The notes under the pieces were generated by a model, which saw only the letters and a program-made list of their open reading frames with translations, did no database searches and had not been told where the DNA came from. From NCBI GenBank assembly GCA_025642075.2, contig JAODUO010000032.1, positions 493,501-557,500 on the forward strand: a DNA stretch of 64,000 nt, in the 5' to 3' direction. How positions within the stretch are numbered: position 1 is the first letter of the stretch; each line of letters begins with the position of its first letter. The position numbers and the translations under genes were made by a program. This DNA comes from Ridgeia piscesae. Its lineage: Eukaryota; Annelida; Polychaeta; Sabellida; Siboglinidae. This document shows positions 1-13,595 of this stretch, one piece after another.

Positions 1-364
1 ATATTCAACAAATACAGATAGTTGATTTTCAACCACATTAGTAGCAACTAACATATGTAAATAGGAATTGGTATGTAAAAACACACACATGCATATGTGC
101 TTACATATATATCAACATATTTCCATACATACATACACACATACATATGTACACACATACATGCATACACACGTGCGTGTTTCAAATAATGCATGCATTA
201 CATCTGATTAAACATCAGTATAGGATATATAAATTTAAGGTAAATAAATAACAGTTAGTCCCTGTAAACGAACACATTTTTATAGAATTATCCGAATCAC
301 AGATTCATGCTATCATTATATCACACGTGATTATTCCATATCTGATTAATACAGGAAAGCTTAC

Positions 365-514
365 CATTGTTAGGGATGCATCTAACAGAAGAAGTCATTT
401 TAGCAATATTTTCATAAACGTAAAGCGTGTTGGCAGGACAGTTGCAGTTTTTGTCTATACACTTCATGGGAGGTTGACAGTGGTCGTCCTTGGAGCATGA
501 TTCGTTGTTACGGC
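365..514 (-). CDS. Exon A3: 6-Cys EB/EGF-like module, minus gene
   Basis: A 150-nt phase 1-1 exon between an acceptor ending ccag and donor GTAAGC. It encodes a module beginning RRNNESCSKDDHC and ending RCIPNNG. The cysteines follow C-x5-C-x5-C-x4-C-x-C-x~19-C, identical in layout to the exons at 9591-9740, 20437-20589 and 55203-55352. A TA- and GT-rich microsatellite (541-807) lies just upstream of the acceptor, as at the other A exons. It is the last exon of the minus gene inside the window; the gene must continue to the left. The EB/EGF-like label rests on cysteine spacing only. Confidence 0.8.
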
Positions 515-540
515 CTGGAAAGAATGTGTTTTGTATACAA

Positions 541-808
<268 letters not shown>

Positions 809-879
809 TCGAAGATGCATGAGGTTGTTAGCGATCGGTGAAATAAAAGGTTAACAAAAGGCAACATATGCAGTGTTAA

Positions 880-2700
880 TAAGGGGTCGTTAATATTTGT
901 CAACATGTCTCGAATCGCACAAACCGTACGCTAGGGTAGATGGGGTCGGAGATTTACTCAGCTGAGCTGTCAGCTTACGGTGCCTAGTTAACCGAGGCTA
1001 GTGTTGGAAGTGGGTACTGCAGTAATTGTAGTGTATCATAAGTGTTTTCCCACTTGAATAAAAACGCATGTGTGATGATCAGTTTTATGTATACGATTAT
1101 TTGTTTTCTGTTTATACGGCAGATTATTGTAGCTCGCGAGATGATTGTGACGTTACCAAATATGGTGATGTCCCGGTATTAACATGACTGCATATGACCT
1201 GCAGAACTGTTTGGAATGGAACGTTTTAATAACAAAGTAAATGCTGACTGATTTTATTAGACACACAGCTGAGCTTAAGTTGTTGTTATCAAAGTACGAG
1301 CGCGTGGAGACATACGGGTTAAGCTGGAATAAAAATACCAAAACAGGGTGCAAAAACAGGCCGGACCGATCGTCCGGGACGAGTAGTTTTAGAGCTCGGA
1401 CTAGTAAGAGCAGTGCTTTTAAATAGTAAAACCATACGCAAGTAGTTGTCTATAATGACGGACTACCAGCTAGCTAGAAGTATCGTGCACCCTGCCAATA
1501 TCATTGTAAAAACACACACTCGTGTGTACTGTTTACTGAAATTAGGAACTTTAGCAACCAGATCACTTATATTCCAAAATGTTTTCACTTCTTCCATTTC
1601 AATTGTGCTTACTGGGTTGAAATATGTCAAAGCAGGATAGAGACAGACATGATAAGATGATAAAGAAGTCGGGAAGCGTCATACGCAAGATACAAGACAC
1701 GTTTGAGACACATTACCAGAGACGATTGACAAACAAACTGACATACGTAATTCATGACGACACACCCACCGAAACCGAAGTTTGACAATAAAATCATTCA
1801 ACGTCGCGGACGTTTCAGTGTGCCAAGAATTAGAACAACATGATATGCCGAGTTATATGTGTTTTCGACGAGCAAAGGGTTTAACATGAGGATACGTATG
1901 ACTAATAATAATTTTTTATTGAATTGACGACGGTGTTTGGGGGTGATTCTAATTGTTTATGGGCTTACGTTTGTGTGATTTTATCGTTTCAATTATGTTT
2001 TATCATGCATATATCTGTGTTATTGTATGATTTGATTTGATTTCGTTTTATTTGATGTGCGGTATTTAACTTTTCGTGTTTTTTATATTTGTAACCGGCA
2101 AAATTGTACTTTAATAAAGTATTCTTAGACTTATTAATATTCTTATGCGCTGGCTTGATCAATTTCAAGAATGTTAACCTGTCACGACTAGCGATTGGTG
2201 ACTTTGCAGGTTAAAATAACGCAACATTTTCGTGCAGTGGTATTAAGGGATAGTTACTTATTGTGAATATTTCCCGAAGAGTACAAACAGTACGCTTGAG
2301 TGCAGGGCCCGGAGACTTACATATGACTTGTTTTCTTAGAAATCAACATTTTATATGTTTGTCTCAGAATGTTGTTTCAAAGTGGAAGAGTCTAGACAAA
2401 TGTTGTACTTATGATGGCGTAAATTGATCAATATTCGCATAGATGTGACGTATATTTTAAAGAGCATTTATCATATTTATATGTTATGTCGACATTTATT
2501 TACCTGGTAAACTATTTTCCTGGATACGACATTATATAACAACAATAATATTACTATATGTACAACAATTCATGTCATTGAATGTATATAAAATATGCCA
2601 ACATTGTCACTTCATAGCTATTTTATATGTCCCTACTGAATATTTTACGTACAAATAATGCCATATGCTAAGTTGTAATTTATTTCACCACGATATAGAC
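880..2700. other. B3-to-A3 intron of the minus gene, no gene seen
   Basis: No exon is supported here. Stretches around 985-1015 and 1281-1350 are alignable in direct orientation with about 10000-10030 and 10295-10345 in the equivalent intron of the previous cassette. Between them, 1095-1190 matches the opposite strand of about 10050-10165, a local inversion. The rest is AT-rich intron. Confidence 0.6.
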
Positions 2701-2850
2701 AGATTAAACATACTTGATAAGGCCCCGTTTTAAAGTTATTTTAACAGTTCCAAGGGACATTCTTCAGACCCGTAGCATCGCGTTGCGCCTTCAGTGCCTG
2801 CTGAGTTTACCCAAACGACGTCCGTAATTTTATCCAGATGAAACACTGTG
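2690..2850 (-). repeat. Conserved B-A intron block, copy 1
   Basis: A block containing cgtagcatcgcgttgcgcc and a fragment like acccaaacgacgtcc lies about 100 bp downstream of exon B3 in gene orientation. It is alignable with blocks next to the other B exons at about 11235-11400, 22445-22620, 53255-53420 and 62735-62890. It shows no reading frame. It is part of the duplicated cassette or an old repeat carried with it. Confidence 0.65.
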
Positions 2851-2950
2851 GGTATAGGTAAGAGCATACGAATATACGTACATGCGGCTATACCTGCATG
2901 TGACTACACTAAATAAACAAATAATGATCATGTTTTTATTTCATTCTTAC

Positions 2951-3085
2951 GGTGGCACGCGGTCTTGTCTTCTGACATGTATTCGTCGCCATTGACGCAT
3001 GCGCAAATCCCATCCAGGCAGGCGACGTCTTTATCCATTCCGCATTCGGATTTATCTATGCATTTGGTTTCGCTGTATTTCGGGA
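2951..3085 (-). CDS. Exon B3: 6-Cys EB/EGF-like module, minus gene
   Basis: A 135-nt phase 1-1 exon with acceptor gcattgcag and donor GTAAGA. It starts PKYSETKC and has cysteines C-x5-C-x7-C-x4-C-x-C-x13-C, ending with an acidic stretch (GDEYMSEDKTAC) shared by all B exons. The equivalents are 11522-11653, 22724-22858, 51277-51408 and 62383-62520. The acceptor is unusual: a (TA)n microsatellite starts only about 16 bases upstream of the exon and takes the place of the branch-point and polypyrimidine region. Confidence 0.82.
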
Positions 3086-3098
3086 CTGCAATGCATAA

Positions 3099-3101
<3 letters not shown>

Positions 3102-3174
<73 letters not shown>
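3102..3174. repeat. (AT)n microsatellite at the exon B3 acceptor
   Basis: About 36 AT units abut the 3' splice site of exon B3. A similar tract abuts exon B2 at 11664. Confidence 0.97.
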
Positions 3175-3176
<2 letters not shown>

Positions 3177-3199
3177 ACATAGCAGCTTGTTAGTGTTGC

Positions 3200-4860
<1,661 letters not shown>

Positions 4861-4882
4861 TGTATTCGAAGAGTTGACTTAC

Positions 4883-5023
4883 ATGGTTTGCATTTGGCTG
4901 TGGGTGTAAGATAGTGCTTTTCCTTGCAGAAACATTTTGACCATCCACACTCTTTGAAATGCCAGCACATCGCGTTTTCATATTGGCAGTCCGAGGTTTG
5001 TGTACACAACTCAGTTGGTTTCG
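4883..5023 (-). CDS. Exon C3: 7-Cys module, minus gene
   Basis: A 141-nt phase 1-1 exon with acceptor ttacag and donor GTAAGT. It encodes a module starting AKPTELCTQTSDC with cysteines C-x5-C-x6-C-x5-C-x4-C-x-C-x11-C. All five C exons in the window are exactly 141 nt and carry the same seven cysteines plus a conserved Trp/Glu core (CWxxxECG). The odd cysteine count suggests an inter-module or inter-chain disulfide. It is spliced from micro-exon y2 and into exon B3. The fold is unassigned. Confidence 0.83.
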
Positions 5024-5235
5024 CTGTAATAAAATTCATGAGTTATTTCGTCATTGTATCAATAATAACCTCTACTACTAGTGACAATCTGATTCAATGT
5101 TGATGTTACAGTTGAACGAATGCACTCACCATAACTTCACATGTCTTATGGTCCAATTTGTAATAATATCGTAACACACTTGAAGTTATAATATGTAATA
5201 ACAAAACTAGCTAGGCTTCACGTCATGTCGTCAAC

Positions 5236-5480
5236 CCGGTGATGACTAAAACGAATTATGTTGATGACGGTGGCGATGAGGGCAATAATTAGAATTATTA
5301 TGAAGAGTACGATGAAAACCAAAACAGTTCTCACGAAAGGTACGATCGAGATGATGATGCCGGCGACATTACAAATGAAGATTATGATAAGCCAAGAAGA
5401 TCAAATTGTTGATGATGACGATATTAAGTGCGAAGAGCAACATAAGTATTATGCAGGTGATTACAGGGATACCTTTAATT
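5236..5480 (+). pseudogene. Antisense acidic ORF relic in the y2-C3 intron
   Basis: The plus strand reads short acidic/tyrosine runs (NYYEEYDENQ, then YDRDDDAGDITNEDYD) broken by stops. A related sequence lies at 14162-14450 and, on the minus strand, at about 48370-48640, 49560-49820 and 61310-61640. Each copy is antisense to its host gene and precedes a C exon. No protein family is recognised; it may be an old repeat caught in the duplicated cassette. Confidence 0.45.
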
Positions 5481-5486
5481 ACAAAT

Positions 5487-6206
5487 TAAAATGTTCTTAT
5501 ATCTAGTCTACACTGCTTCTTTGCTAATGCAACTTCATGTTCTCTAGTCCTTCTCTCTTCCTTGACCGTGAAAACAATATTTCTATCAATATTTTCATAC
5601 CCATTCAATATTTTAAACACCTCAATCTGATCTCCTCTCAATCTTCTGGTTTCTAGTGTTGTTAAACCACATTCTTTTAGACGCATTTCATAACTAATAT
5701 TCATGAGTTTTGGTATCATCTTGGTTGCTCTCCTTTGTACTCTTTCTAGCATATCAATATTCTTCTTGCGATATGGCCTCCATGCTTGTATACAATATTC
5801 TAAGTGTGGCCTAACTATTGTTTTATACAGCGGTATTATTAGTTCTTTTTCTTTGTACACTATATTTCGCCTAATTACTCCAAGAATTTGGTTTCCCTTC
5901 GCTGCTGCAATTCCACACTGCTCTGATACCTTGATGTCAGCACTAATAGTTAATCCTTAGTCCTTTTCCTTTAAGGTAGTATTTAGTACAGTATCACCCA
6001 TTGTATATCTTCATTTCCCTGGCCTGTGTGGAGGCACTTACACTTTCTAAAATTAAACAGCATTTGCCACTATTCAGACCATTCTGTCAACTTGTTAAAA
6101 CCATCTTGTAAATGCTGTCTATCTGCATCACTTTTAATTTTCCTAAACACTTTTGTGTCGACCACAAACTTCAACACCTTGCTTGTTATGTCATCATCCA
6201 AATCAT

Positions 6207-6265
<59 letters not shown>

Positions 6266-6303
6266 GAATAAAATAGGACCCAGTACTGATCCCTGCGGTA
6301 CTC
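5487..6303 (-). mobile_element. CR1-type LINE reverse transcriptase fragment
   Basis: On the minus strand the sequence starts near 6303 with the RT motif GVPQGSVLGPILFLI. It is then broken by a (TA)n tract (6209-6262) and continues through a frame at 5860-5486 with VRPHLEYCIQAWRPY and MLERVQRRATKMIP, which is the typical CR1 thumb/C-terminal region. Frameshifts and a TA expansion make it non-functional. It begins about 15-20 bp after the donor of micro-exon y2, and the matching intron at 15.3 kb lacks it. It lacks the usual 3' tail, so a later deletion is likely. Confidence 0.85.
6209..6262. repeat. (AT)n microsatellite inside the CR1 fragment
   Basis: 27 AT units lie in the RT reading frame between the GPILFLI motif and the region that would hold the next RT block. 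Confidence 0.97.
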
Positions 6304-6325
6304 CAAAGAGGATGCAATGACTTAC

Positions 6326-6358
6326 CACCCGACTTCTTCACAGCAGTGGGGTCTTCGC
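6326..6358 (-). CDS. Micro-exon y2 (33 nt linker), minus gene
   Basis: Acceptor ttctttcag and donor GTAAGT bound 33 nt that encode GEDPTAVKKSG in phase 1-1. It aligns with y1 at 15395-15430 (GEVHPTTAAKKG), including the acceptor sequence cttctttcag. It lies between x2 and exon C3 and would supply a short polar linker before module C. Confidence 0.65.
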
Positions 6359-6814
6359 CTGAAAGAAGACATATTAATGTAAAATAACAACGATAGACAA
6401 GATGCCGACTAATAGATAAACTCGTTAACATCCAAAACACAATGCTCATACGAAATTACTGACGGAAATATGTATTAAACAGTAACATTCATATTGTGTT
6501 CTTTACGCTAACGTTGTTGAACACTATATACAGAATACGACATATGACATACGCTATTGATTATGGACCAAAACACAGATGTATGGGTTTTACCGAGTAA
6601 AACGCTTAGTACGTCCCAATTTCAATTTGATTGTTCTTAATTTTTAAAGCGATATTTGTATTTGGTATCGATCCCTGTTGATTGTTGGGGGCATAATTTC
6701 ACCACGTGCATTTCTCGTGTATCAAATCGAAATATAAAAGTTCAATTTCACTGCTTAAACGTCTTCATAAAAAAGATAATACAACTTTATAATTGTTAAT
6801 GTATATATTATCCT

Positions 6815-6862
<48 letters not shown>

Positions 6863-7655
6863 CAACGGCATGTATGATGCCATGTTGTTATCCTATGTCC
6901 CAAGTTTTTAATTTCCACTAAACCGCTACGATTTATTTTCCAGTAGACTAACACGCGTCTTTATTATTTAGCATATGCTCAAACAACCGCCCCTTACGTA
7001 GCTCCATTAACCCCATGTCGATTTTAATTCGTGTGTTGTAACGCCTGTCTTGTTAAAACTTGAATTAAGGACACATTTCTTGTATATGCTTGGGTAAACA
7101 ATGCACTGTTTAAGAATGGCTGCGAGAGGGAATTAGCAGGTAGGATGAATTGATTTCATGATCTGCAGGGCTGTGTGGACACCGCGCAGATAGTTGCCCA
7201 CAGCCTATTATACAATTGCCTCTTGACAGTGAGATCCGTGTTATGTGTGAACAGAATGATTGCTGCAAAATACTTCAAAGGACTATTAAACCTTTTTAAC
7301 CATAAAACAATCAATATTTAATGCCTGTGCGTTGTGACATGTTTTTGTTGATCCAATTATCAAGCCTGCCTAATTAGATCAAGACTGTTGGTAAGCATTA
7401 CCCAATAATGAATTAGAACCAGTGGTGATTTGCGCGAAAAAGAATGCTGGCTGGGGGGGGGTTAGCTGGTGACTGGTTCAGAGAAACGTTGAACTAATTT
7501 AGCCAGGCAGTAACAGGGAGTCACAATTTCAAATGCAGTTGACGAAACATCTGGCATTCAAATATGCGAGTGTGGATGTTAACAATCGCATTCGAATGCG
7601 CTTTACAATGAACGGGTGTATTCGAAATATCATTTTTATTCGGTAACAAGCTTGA

Positions 7656-7657
<2 letters not shown>

Positions 7658-7712
<55 letters not shown>
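7658..7712. repeat. (TA)n microsatellite
   Basis: A pure TA tract in the x2-y2 intron. Confidence 0.97.
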
Positions 7713-7716
<4 letters not shown>

Positions 7717-8046
7717 ACCCCACCAATGGCTTTCACAAATACTTTCTTAATACAAGGATATTCTTCAGAGAAACCTGAATGCCAGTACTACAAAGGATAT
7801 TCGCAGTATACGCAATGTGTACAATGTCTGAATATGTGTTTCAAGTAATTTAACTGATGGCTGATTACTCATTTGTCATGAATAAATGTGTGAAATATTG
7901 TAAGAATATCCATTAGAAATATAATTTCATCGACGTTTCCATTTCTTGTTCACAGAGAGATCAACAATCAGTTATATGGTAGCGTGATGAATTTCTACTG
8001 CCTTGTGTGAAAAGGAATCTGATAACTTGAGCACAAGTATGGTCAG

Positions 8047-8050
8047 CATA

Positions 8051-8127
<77 letters not shown>
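8047..8127. repeat. (TA)n microsatellite
   Basis: A TA tract with one TTA and one GTA interruption. Confidence 0.96.
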
Positions 8128-8276
8128 AATCAACAGAGTTCGTTGATCCTTAGCCAATGTTGTCCTGCCGATATCGCGAACGCCACCGGGAAAATGGTAA
8201 TGTTATTAATATGATGGTTCAATACTATATCTACCGTGTTTCGTTGGTATTATATGTAGATTAATATTGAACTCAC

Positions 8277-8306
8277 CCATGCCATCTGTATCTACCCTGG
8301 TAAGCT
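8277..8306 (-). CDS. Micro-exon x2 (30 nt linker), minus gene
   Basis: A 30-nt phase 1-1 exon with acceptor ttttttcag and donor GTGAGT, encoding ELTRVDTDGM. It matches x1 (ELTKVATDDG, 16088-16117) and the plus-gene exon at 60014-60046 (ELIRVDQTGSK). Conservation of frame, length and splice signals in both genes supports it as coding, despite its size. Confidence 0.68.
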
Positions 8307-8399
8307 CTGAAAAAAGAAAGATCGACAGTTGCATTTTTCAACAAAGTGCGTGACGCGATCTTGGTAGTGGCACGAGATCGGGGCGGATGCGGACAATAT

Positions 8400-9580
8400 A
8401 TAATATAACTTAAGTTGCTTAACAATACCAAAGGAAGCTATTGATGTGATAAGATATATGTAACTAGGTGAGAATACGTTTCAACTTTGAATCCAACATA
8501 GCGCCCTGGCGTATCAATGAAACTGGAAATTAATTGTAGCCCAGTCGGTTTGTTTGAACTGTGCGTTTTATAATAAAAGCATGACAAGTGGCAAGCACGT
8601 AGAGATATCGAAAAAGCAGGATATACCATCTCATATAGTGCCATCTTAGATTTCGCAATTTTGCATGATGGCCGCCAAAAATCTATTTTCCTACATCTTA
8701 AACTCTGAGCCGCGTGTAGCAATCACTTTGGTATCAACACATAGATTTTCGTTGTAAGCGTTATCGAAACTGTTACTTTTGAATTTCTCCAGCAATCAAA
8801 GCCGCGGTTTTTAAAGATGGAGGCCGCTTAGGCAACTATCCCCATATGTGAATAACTATACCACCCAGTGCGCTAATATTACTTTCGAAATATACAGATG
8901 TTGGCAGCCATTATTTTATTAGCGCCAGTTTGAGGCTTGACCTTAGTAGACATTCGTAGCATCTATTTTACAAAATATTGGAGCCAAACTTAAGCACCCT
9001 ATACCTTTAACATGCTTTTGTTAAAATTACTTTAGTTGTGTCAAAAATAAGTTATTCGAAGTATCAATTTTAAATGTTACTTCTTCGAAATTCATATCCG
9101 CTACTTTTTTATGAAGGTTGACTCGACAAAATGTTCAACAGGAAAGAGTATATAATGATACCTGACATGCATATTGGGATGGAAGTGTTCTCACAACTCT
9201 CGCATGACAATTTGGTGGCACAAAAGTTGCTTTCCTGTTTGCATGTTTCATTCGCCTGGAGATCGGTCACTAAAAAGCAATTCGGTAATATGATTCAGAC
9301 AAATAATACTACATTAAATATCAGTCTCGTATATTCAACAAATACAGATAGCTCAGTTCCAACCAGATACATAAACATCAGTTAAATTACTGATATTTTG
9401 ATAGATTTTGCATTCCTCATACTTATCACGGAATATAACTTTGTATAACATTCGAATATATTCGATATTTGTCACTGGGCAATATCACTCCTGTGTAGCG
9501 AAATGTATTCTAAACATCACTATTACATATAATCTCAATGAATAACAGGTAGTGAAACATTCCCTGTAAACTTGATAAAG
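8400..9580. other. A2-to-x2 intron, D exon missing
   Basis: About 8800-8950 aligns with 18740-18920 and 56700-56890 (a ggcggccatc-type block), which in those cassettes lies between D and x. No D-type exon is seen here, so this cassette appears to have lost it. No other gene is supported. Confidence 0.5.
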
Positions 9581-9590
9581 GAAAACTTAC

Positions 9591-9740
9591 CATTGTTAGG
9601 GATGCATCTAATGCTATGCTTCACCCAGAAAACATTTCCATCAGCATAATGCGTGTCGGCAGGACACTTGCATGTGTCGTTTACACAAATCGTGGGAAAT
9701 TGGCATTGGTCGTCCGTGGAACAAGATTCGTCTTTGCGGC
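9591..9740 (-). CDS. Exon A2: 6-Cys EB/EGF-like module, minus gene
   Basis: A 150-nt phase 1-1 exon with acceptor ttttccag and donor GTAAGT. It begins RRKDESCSTDDQC, has cysteines C-x5-C-x5-C-x4-C-x-C-x~19-C and ends RCIPNNG. It is very close to A3 and A1. A (TA)n tract lies just upstream at 9775-9850. It would be joined directly to x2 because no D exon is present in this cassette. Confidence 0.83.
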
Positions 9741-9774
9741 CTGGAAAACATGAGTATGTGTTTTGTATACACAC

Positions 9775-9787
9775 ACATATATATTTT

Positions 9788-9850
<63 letters not shown>
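9775..9850. repeat. (TA)n microsatellite upstream of exon A2
   Basis: A TA-rich tract about 40 bp from the A2 acceptor, at the homologous position to 541-644 and 20641-20712. Confidence 0.96.
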
Positions 9851-9855
<5 letters not shown>

Positions 9856-10164
9856 CTCTATGATCCTACGGCAACTGTGCCTTGTTAAAATGTTGCCATG
9901 TTTACTTCCGGGAAGCGCCTGGCGCCGAGGTCTCACGTAGCGACCGCGATTGTAATCTTGCTCAAATCAAAGCGCCCCGTGGTGGCCAATTCCAATATAG
10001 GGTCCCATTAACTGAGGCTAGTGTTGGAAGGGGAACCCTTTTAACGGGTATTGCAGTAATTGTTCCTCCTGTCAATACCATGACATCACTATATTTGGGA
10101 GTTACACAATCATCACGCGAACTACAACAATCTTCCGTATCAGGAGAAAACAAACAATTAATCG

Positions 10165-10165
<1 letters not shown>

Positions 10166-10258
<93 letters not shown>
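10166..10258. repeat. (TA)n microsatellite, about 46 units
   Basis: A pure dinucleotide tract in the B2-A2 intron. Confidence 0.97.
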
Positions 10259-10260
<2 letters not shown>

Positions 10261-10337
10261 CTGATCTATGACACACAACTGTTCCTGACTTTGTTGTTAT
10301 CACAGTACGAGCGAGTGGATACATACAGGTTAAGCTG

Positions 10338-10552
10338 GAATGAAAATAAGAATATCATGATTAAAAAAGCCCAAGGAAGTTTAAGAAAGTTAGGATCGTT
10401 TGACGTTAGTCCTCAGATTTTACACTCCCACTGAAAACGCTGGAATGAAAATACGAATATCCTTATAAAAAGTCCACACTCGTTTGTACTGTTTAAGGAA
10501 GTTAGGATCGTGTGCCGTCTGTCCTCAGATTTTACAAACCCACTGAAAACGG
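10338..10552. repeat. Imperfect tandem duplication of about 105 bp
   Basis: Two adjacent copies each start near ggaatgaaaata and end near cccactgaaaac. Confidence 0.7.
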
Positions 10553-10636
10553 TGTTTGACAATAACATAATTCATTTTAGAATGCCAAGGATTAGAACAA
10601 CACGCTATGCTGGGTCATTTGTGCCTTCAACGAGCA

Positions 10637-10674
<38 letters not shown>

Positions 10675-11234
10675 GATGAATTTTGATGCCAGATTTTCAT
10701 TGAAGATCTTTTCGGGAGGTATCATATCGAAAGTGAAACAATCCCATATTAAAATACCGTGTTTTTCTGTAGGTTCCTCCCCAAACCCGACTTTGATATT
10801 TTTCAAAGCCACACTGACATAGTCTTCGCCTAGCCCAAAACCTCATCGTGGTCGTGGCTATATCCCATCAGCTCAATTGTTAACCTTTTCCTTTTGAACA
10901 GTGCCTTGAAAGGATCATAACTTCCATGGCAGTTATTTACGATTTAAATTTCCCAAGTCTAACAACAAAGTAGTACATTGTCACAGTGAGTGTCTGCGTC
11001 CCAGCTAACAGGCATTCGGAACTATTTATATACACCAGAATGGTGCATAGATCCATCGGTTCATTACATCATAGTTACCATGTGGTACATTGCTGTTCTA
11101 CTGGGACAAATTCAAGGGTTTCTTTTGTATGCGATAAGGATTCTTTTCTGCCTCAATTTGTGAAGAAAAAGTGCTTTTTGAGAATATAAAACGTTCTGTG
11201 GTGAAGTGTCCCTACTGATTAGTTCATGTACAAA

Positions 11235-11400
11235 TAATTAGATATGCTAAGTTGTGATTTATTTCACCATTATATACAAGGGAATAGGTTAAACACACTT
11301 GATAAGGCACCGTCTTGAAATTAGTTCTAACAGTTCAAAGGGACATGCCTTCAGACCCCGTAGCATCAGCTCCTGCTAAATTTACACAAACTACGTCCAT
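11235..11400 (-). repeat. Conserved B-A intron block, copy 2
   Basis: It contains ccccgtagcatcagctcctg and acaaactacgtcc, about 115 bp downstream of exon B2 in gene orientation, aligned with the other four copies. Confidence 0.65.
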
Positions 11401-11521
11401 AATTTAATCCAGAGGAAACACTGTGTGTGTACGTGAGTGCACGCGAACAACATGTGTGGAAGCATCTTTACGTGTATGTGTCTACATAAATTAGTGATCA
11501 TGTTTTCGATTTCATTCTTAC

Positions 11522-11653
11522 GGTCGCACGCTGTCTTGTCTTCTGACGTGTAAGTGTCGCCACTGGTGCACTTGCAAACCCCATCCACGCAACCGGCTTC
11601 ACTCACTAAGCAATCCTTCCCTGTTTTGCATTTGGTTTCGCCCAATTTCTGTG
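11522..11653 (-). CDS. Exon B2: 6-Cys EB/EGF-like module, minus gene
   Basis: A 132-nt phase 1-1 exon with acceptor gcattgcag and donor GTAAGA. It encodes [15 protein letters not shown] onward with cysteines C-x5-C-x6-C-x4-C-x-C-x13-C and the conserved acidic end (YTSEDKTAC). A long (TA)n tract starts only about 10 bases upstream of the exon, as at B3. It lies between C2 and A2. Confidence 0.82.
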
Positions 11654-11663
11654 CTGCAATGCA

Positions 11664-11675
11664 GATATATATATA

Positions 11676-11761
<86 letters not shown>

Positions 11762-11774
11762 ATATATGTATATA

Positions 11775-11813
<39 letters not shown>
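11664..11813. repeat. (TA)n microsatellite at the exon B2 acceptor
   Basis: About 150 bp of TA with a few interruptions. It replaces the usual pyrimidine tract of the B2 3' splice site. Confidence 0.97.
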
Positions 11814-11819
<6 letters not shown>

Positions 11820-12648
11820 TTTTCTTTCTTTCTCAAACTACAGTAATGCGTACAGTAAATATATAATAACAGATGGCATACATTAATGTGCGAATCATCA
11901 ATACTGATGGTTGACAACGATGGCATATTTTTAAAACCAAAACACAAACTTGTACCTAATATGTAACACTAGCTAAGTAAGAAACTTGAGTATGATTTCG
12001 TGTCGTTGCACAAACGAGATGTTTTTTCGCAAAAACGAACACATTTCCGTGCGTTCTTGGGCTCACAGAACATGTTTAGCTAACAGTAATAGACTTGCGA
12101 ATATGTTAAACAACGCCATATATCAATGTTTCATCGTAGTAAAGAAACACAACCTGTAACAAGCTCGGTTCACCCTATCTCCTCGCCCGTACTTTACCCA
12201 GGGGAAGCACTCCAGAGCTTTCTCGTTTACCAGAACAAGTGGGTGGAATTTGTTTCCTAACATCGATATATTTTAAGAAATAGTGTGTCATTCAGCCGGC
12301 ATCTATAACCTGCCGTTTAAATGCAGCGTTTTCTCGTTAGCTTCCTAACACTGCATCCATACACCGACGACTGTTTATGATAATGAGATTACTTTAATCC
12401 CTTGGTTTTTGTCGAGCCAAAACAGTTGATTTTCAAGGGTATTGGCGCATATCAAGTCACTATTATTATAATTTTACAAAACACTTTACCAGGTAAATTA
12501 TACGTTCATAATAACATATGCAATATAATACAATTTTAATGAACCGATTTAGTGGCACATACAATTTCAAAAAAGGTATATCCTAGTAATACCTCTGGTG
12601 TAACAGAAATATACATATATTTGTTTTTGTAGGATGATTTCAGTATAT

Positions 12649-12697
12649 GTAGTTCATTTGTGAGAATTTTCAAACCTTCATACTGTGCAAAAATAAC

Positions 12698-12741
<44 letters not shown>

Positions 12742-12803
12742 GTTATTTTATGTTATTCTTTGCACGGTATGAAGGATTGCAAATTCTCACAAATGAACTA
12801 CTC
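12649..12803. repeat. Inverted repeat hairpin centred on (TA)n
   Basis: The left arm (gtagttcatttgtgagaatt, ending near aataacgtg) and right arm (ending aattctcacaaatgaactac) are reverse complements over about 50 bp. They flank a (TA)n core at 12701-12737. This may be a foldback element or MITE, or a replication-generated palindrome. Confidence 0.85.
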
Positions 12804-12877
12804 GTTTAAATCATAGTTTTATGTCAGCTGTAATGAGTATTAACAATGAATAGCATTCATGTTCATACTAACAGTAA

Positions 12878-13022
<145 letters not shown>

Positions 13023-13595
13023 TTGCAGATAATAATTCCATGAAATGTCAATGATATTGGTTGGCTAGTTCAAGATATATTACTCTGTGAAATGTGCCAA
13101 CAATTATGTTTTAAAGATGCCCTCAGAAAACGTCAATCGTCAAACTGTCATAAGTCGACACCTATTTCGGGTTGTCGGTATGCTTACAACAGGCTTTAAT
13201 CAAACCAGTTTTGGTCAACATTAACATATGTATATGTGAATTTTGGTAGCGTGCAGATGAAATGTATATCATTAACGTGCTACATGTTTGTGCTGAAACC
13301 GTTAACATGGATAGTTGTCCAATGCTTCTGAATACCATCATCTTTGTACACCTTACTACATTGCCAAATGTAGAAGAAAGGTGTGGAAGACACAGCGATT
13401 CTTCGCAAAGTCAGGGCTATCAGCTGTTCAAAGCTATCATGATGTATGCCAGGCTGTGTTATATTGCCTTCCCTTTACCGAATTAGGTTACTTTTTAAAT
13501 TAATAATTTTTATTATTATAGTATTTTAGTGTATTATAACATTACCCATATGACGGAGCGCACTAAATCAGTGAAAAGAATAGTAGTTTAATATA

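Larger units (their letters stand above)
6440..8270. other. x2-to-y2 intron with (TA)n tracts
   Basis: No exon is supported. It contains (TA)n at 6819-6860, 7658-7712 and 8047-8127. Parts around 6590-6790 and 7360-7640 align with 15600-15990 of the previous cassette, for example the piece reading aatttcaccacgtg. It is duplicated intron. Confidence 0.6.
9880..11190. other. B2-to-A2 intron with an inverted segment and a tandem duplication
   Basis: 10050-10165 is reversed relative to the matching interval 1095-1190 of the next cassette. 10338-10442 and 10443-10552 form an imperfect tandem duplication; both halves contain gttaggatcgt and tcctcagattttaca. (TA)n lies at 10166-10258 and 10639-10672. 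The segment around 10770-10850 matches 21330-21430, 54060-54200 and 63450-63540. No coding exon is supported. Confidence 0.6.
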
